Shown in pieces: positions 6,417-6,494 of a stretch of DNA of 6,494 bases. The position numbers and the translations under genes were made by a program. Positions within the stretch are counted from its first letter, which is position 1, and the number at the start of each line of letters is the position of its first letter. Where the stretch lies: assembly GCA_903916205.1 (NCBI GenBank), contig CAIWVX010000169.1, positions 1 through 6,494 of the forward strand, in the 5' to 3' direction. Below the pieces are notes generated by a model, which worked only from the letters and a program-made list of their open reading frames with translations, was not told where the DNA came from and did no database searches. Source of the stretch: an uncultured beta proteobacterium. Its GTDB lineage: Bacteria > Pseudomonadota > Gammaproteobacteria > Burkholderiales > Rhodocyclaceae.

Positions 6417-6494
6417 ATGTCATGGCTTGCCAAACTTTTGGGTTATGCGAAGACACCACGCGAGCTGGGCTTATTACCCGAGCAATTAGCGGCC
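6417..6494 (+). CDS. N-terminal fragment, possible DnaQ-like 3'-5' exonuclease
   Basis: An ATG at 6417 opens a frame that runs to the window edge, giving 26 residues that begin MSWLAKLLGYAKTPREL. The Shine-Dalgarno-like gggatgg (6403-6409) lies seven bases upstream. The gap of 16 bases from the preceding stop indicates translation from the same transcript. The visible part is an amphipathic leader and includes no exonuclease motif. The exonuclease guess rests only on recalled gene order: DUF294/CBS genes in Pseudomonas and other proteobacteria are often followed by a PolC-epsilon-like nuclease gene. The gene itself is well supported; its function is tentative. Confidence 0.6.
   Translation, partial: MSWLAKLLGYAKTPRELGLLPEQLAA

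Noticed and set aside
1..6494. CRISPR arrays, tRNA or rRNA genes, IS transposases, phage genes
   Set aside because: No regularly spaced repeats, no cloverleaf or rRNA-like sequence, and no transposase or phage motifs were seen in either strand.

Overview
The window reads as a stretch of a proteobacterial chromosome, most likely betaproteobacterial. I base this on recall of close family matches: the acetyl-CoA synthetase and the single-chain class I fumarase both have the wording usual for Burkholderiales, Nitrosomonadales or Rhodocyclales proteins. GC content is moderate, and a 'cgtcattccggg...cccggaat' palindromic repeat of a kind scattered through many proteobacterial genomes is present. 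The genus cannot be named from this sequence.

Layout. Positions 1-150 hold the last 49 codons of an unrecognised plus-strand gene. Positions 151-432 have no gene. They contain a nested inverted-repeat element (167-334, core 204-308) and then a strong hairpin terminator (388-418) that can work in both directions. Positions 433-1968 (minus) encode a complete class I [4Fe-4S] fumarate hydratase whose transcription ends at that terminator. Positions 1969-2356 form a divergent regulatory region with a perfect palindromic -10-like box, a short palindrome, and two kinds of direct repeat. Positions 2357-4324 (plus) encode a complete acetyl-CoA synthetase. Positions 4325-4489 are a structured intergenic stretch with a 9-bp inverted repeat around a 71-base interior. 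Positions 4490-6400 (plus) encode a four-part putative signalling protein: cNMP-binding-like domain, CBS pair, DUF294 nucleotidyltransferase-like domain and DUF294 C-terminal domain. From 6417 to the window edge is the start of a further gene 16 bases downstream, for which a DnaQ-like 3'-5' exonuclease is a context-based guess.

How they fit together. Acetyl-CoA synthetase turns acetate, ATP and CoA into acetyl-CoA, AMP and PPi, which feeds the TCA and glyoxylate cycles in which fumarase works. The downstream protein has two CBS motifs of the adenine-nucleotide-binding type beside a GlnD-like nucleotidyltransferase motif. In other proteobacteria, as I recall, relatives of it sit beside acetate uptake or activation genes and an exonuclease gene. 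The most interesting reading is therefore a poorly understood nucleotide-sensing module attached to acetate use. The acs-to-DUF294 intergenic RNA may fold in two mutually exclusive ways. No prophage, IS transposase, CRISPR array, tRNA or rRNA was seen.
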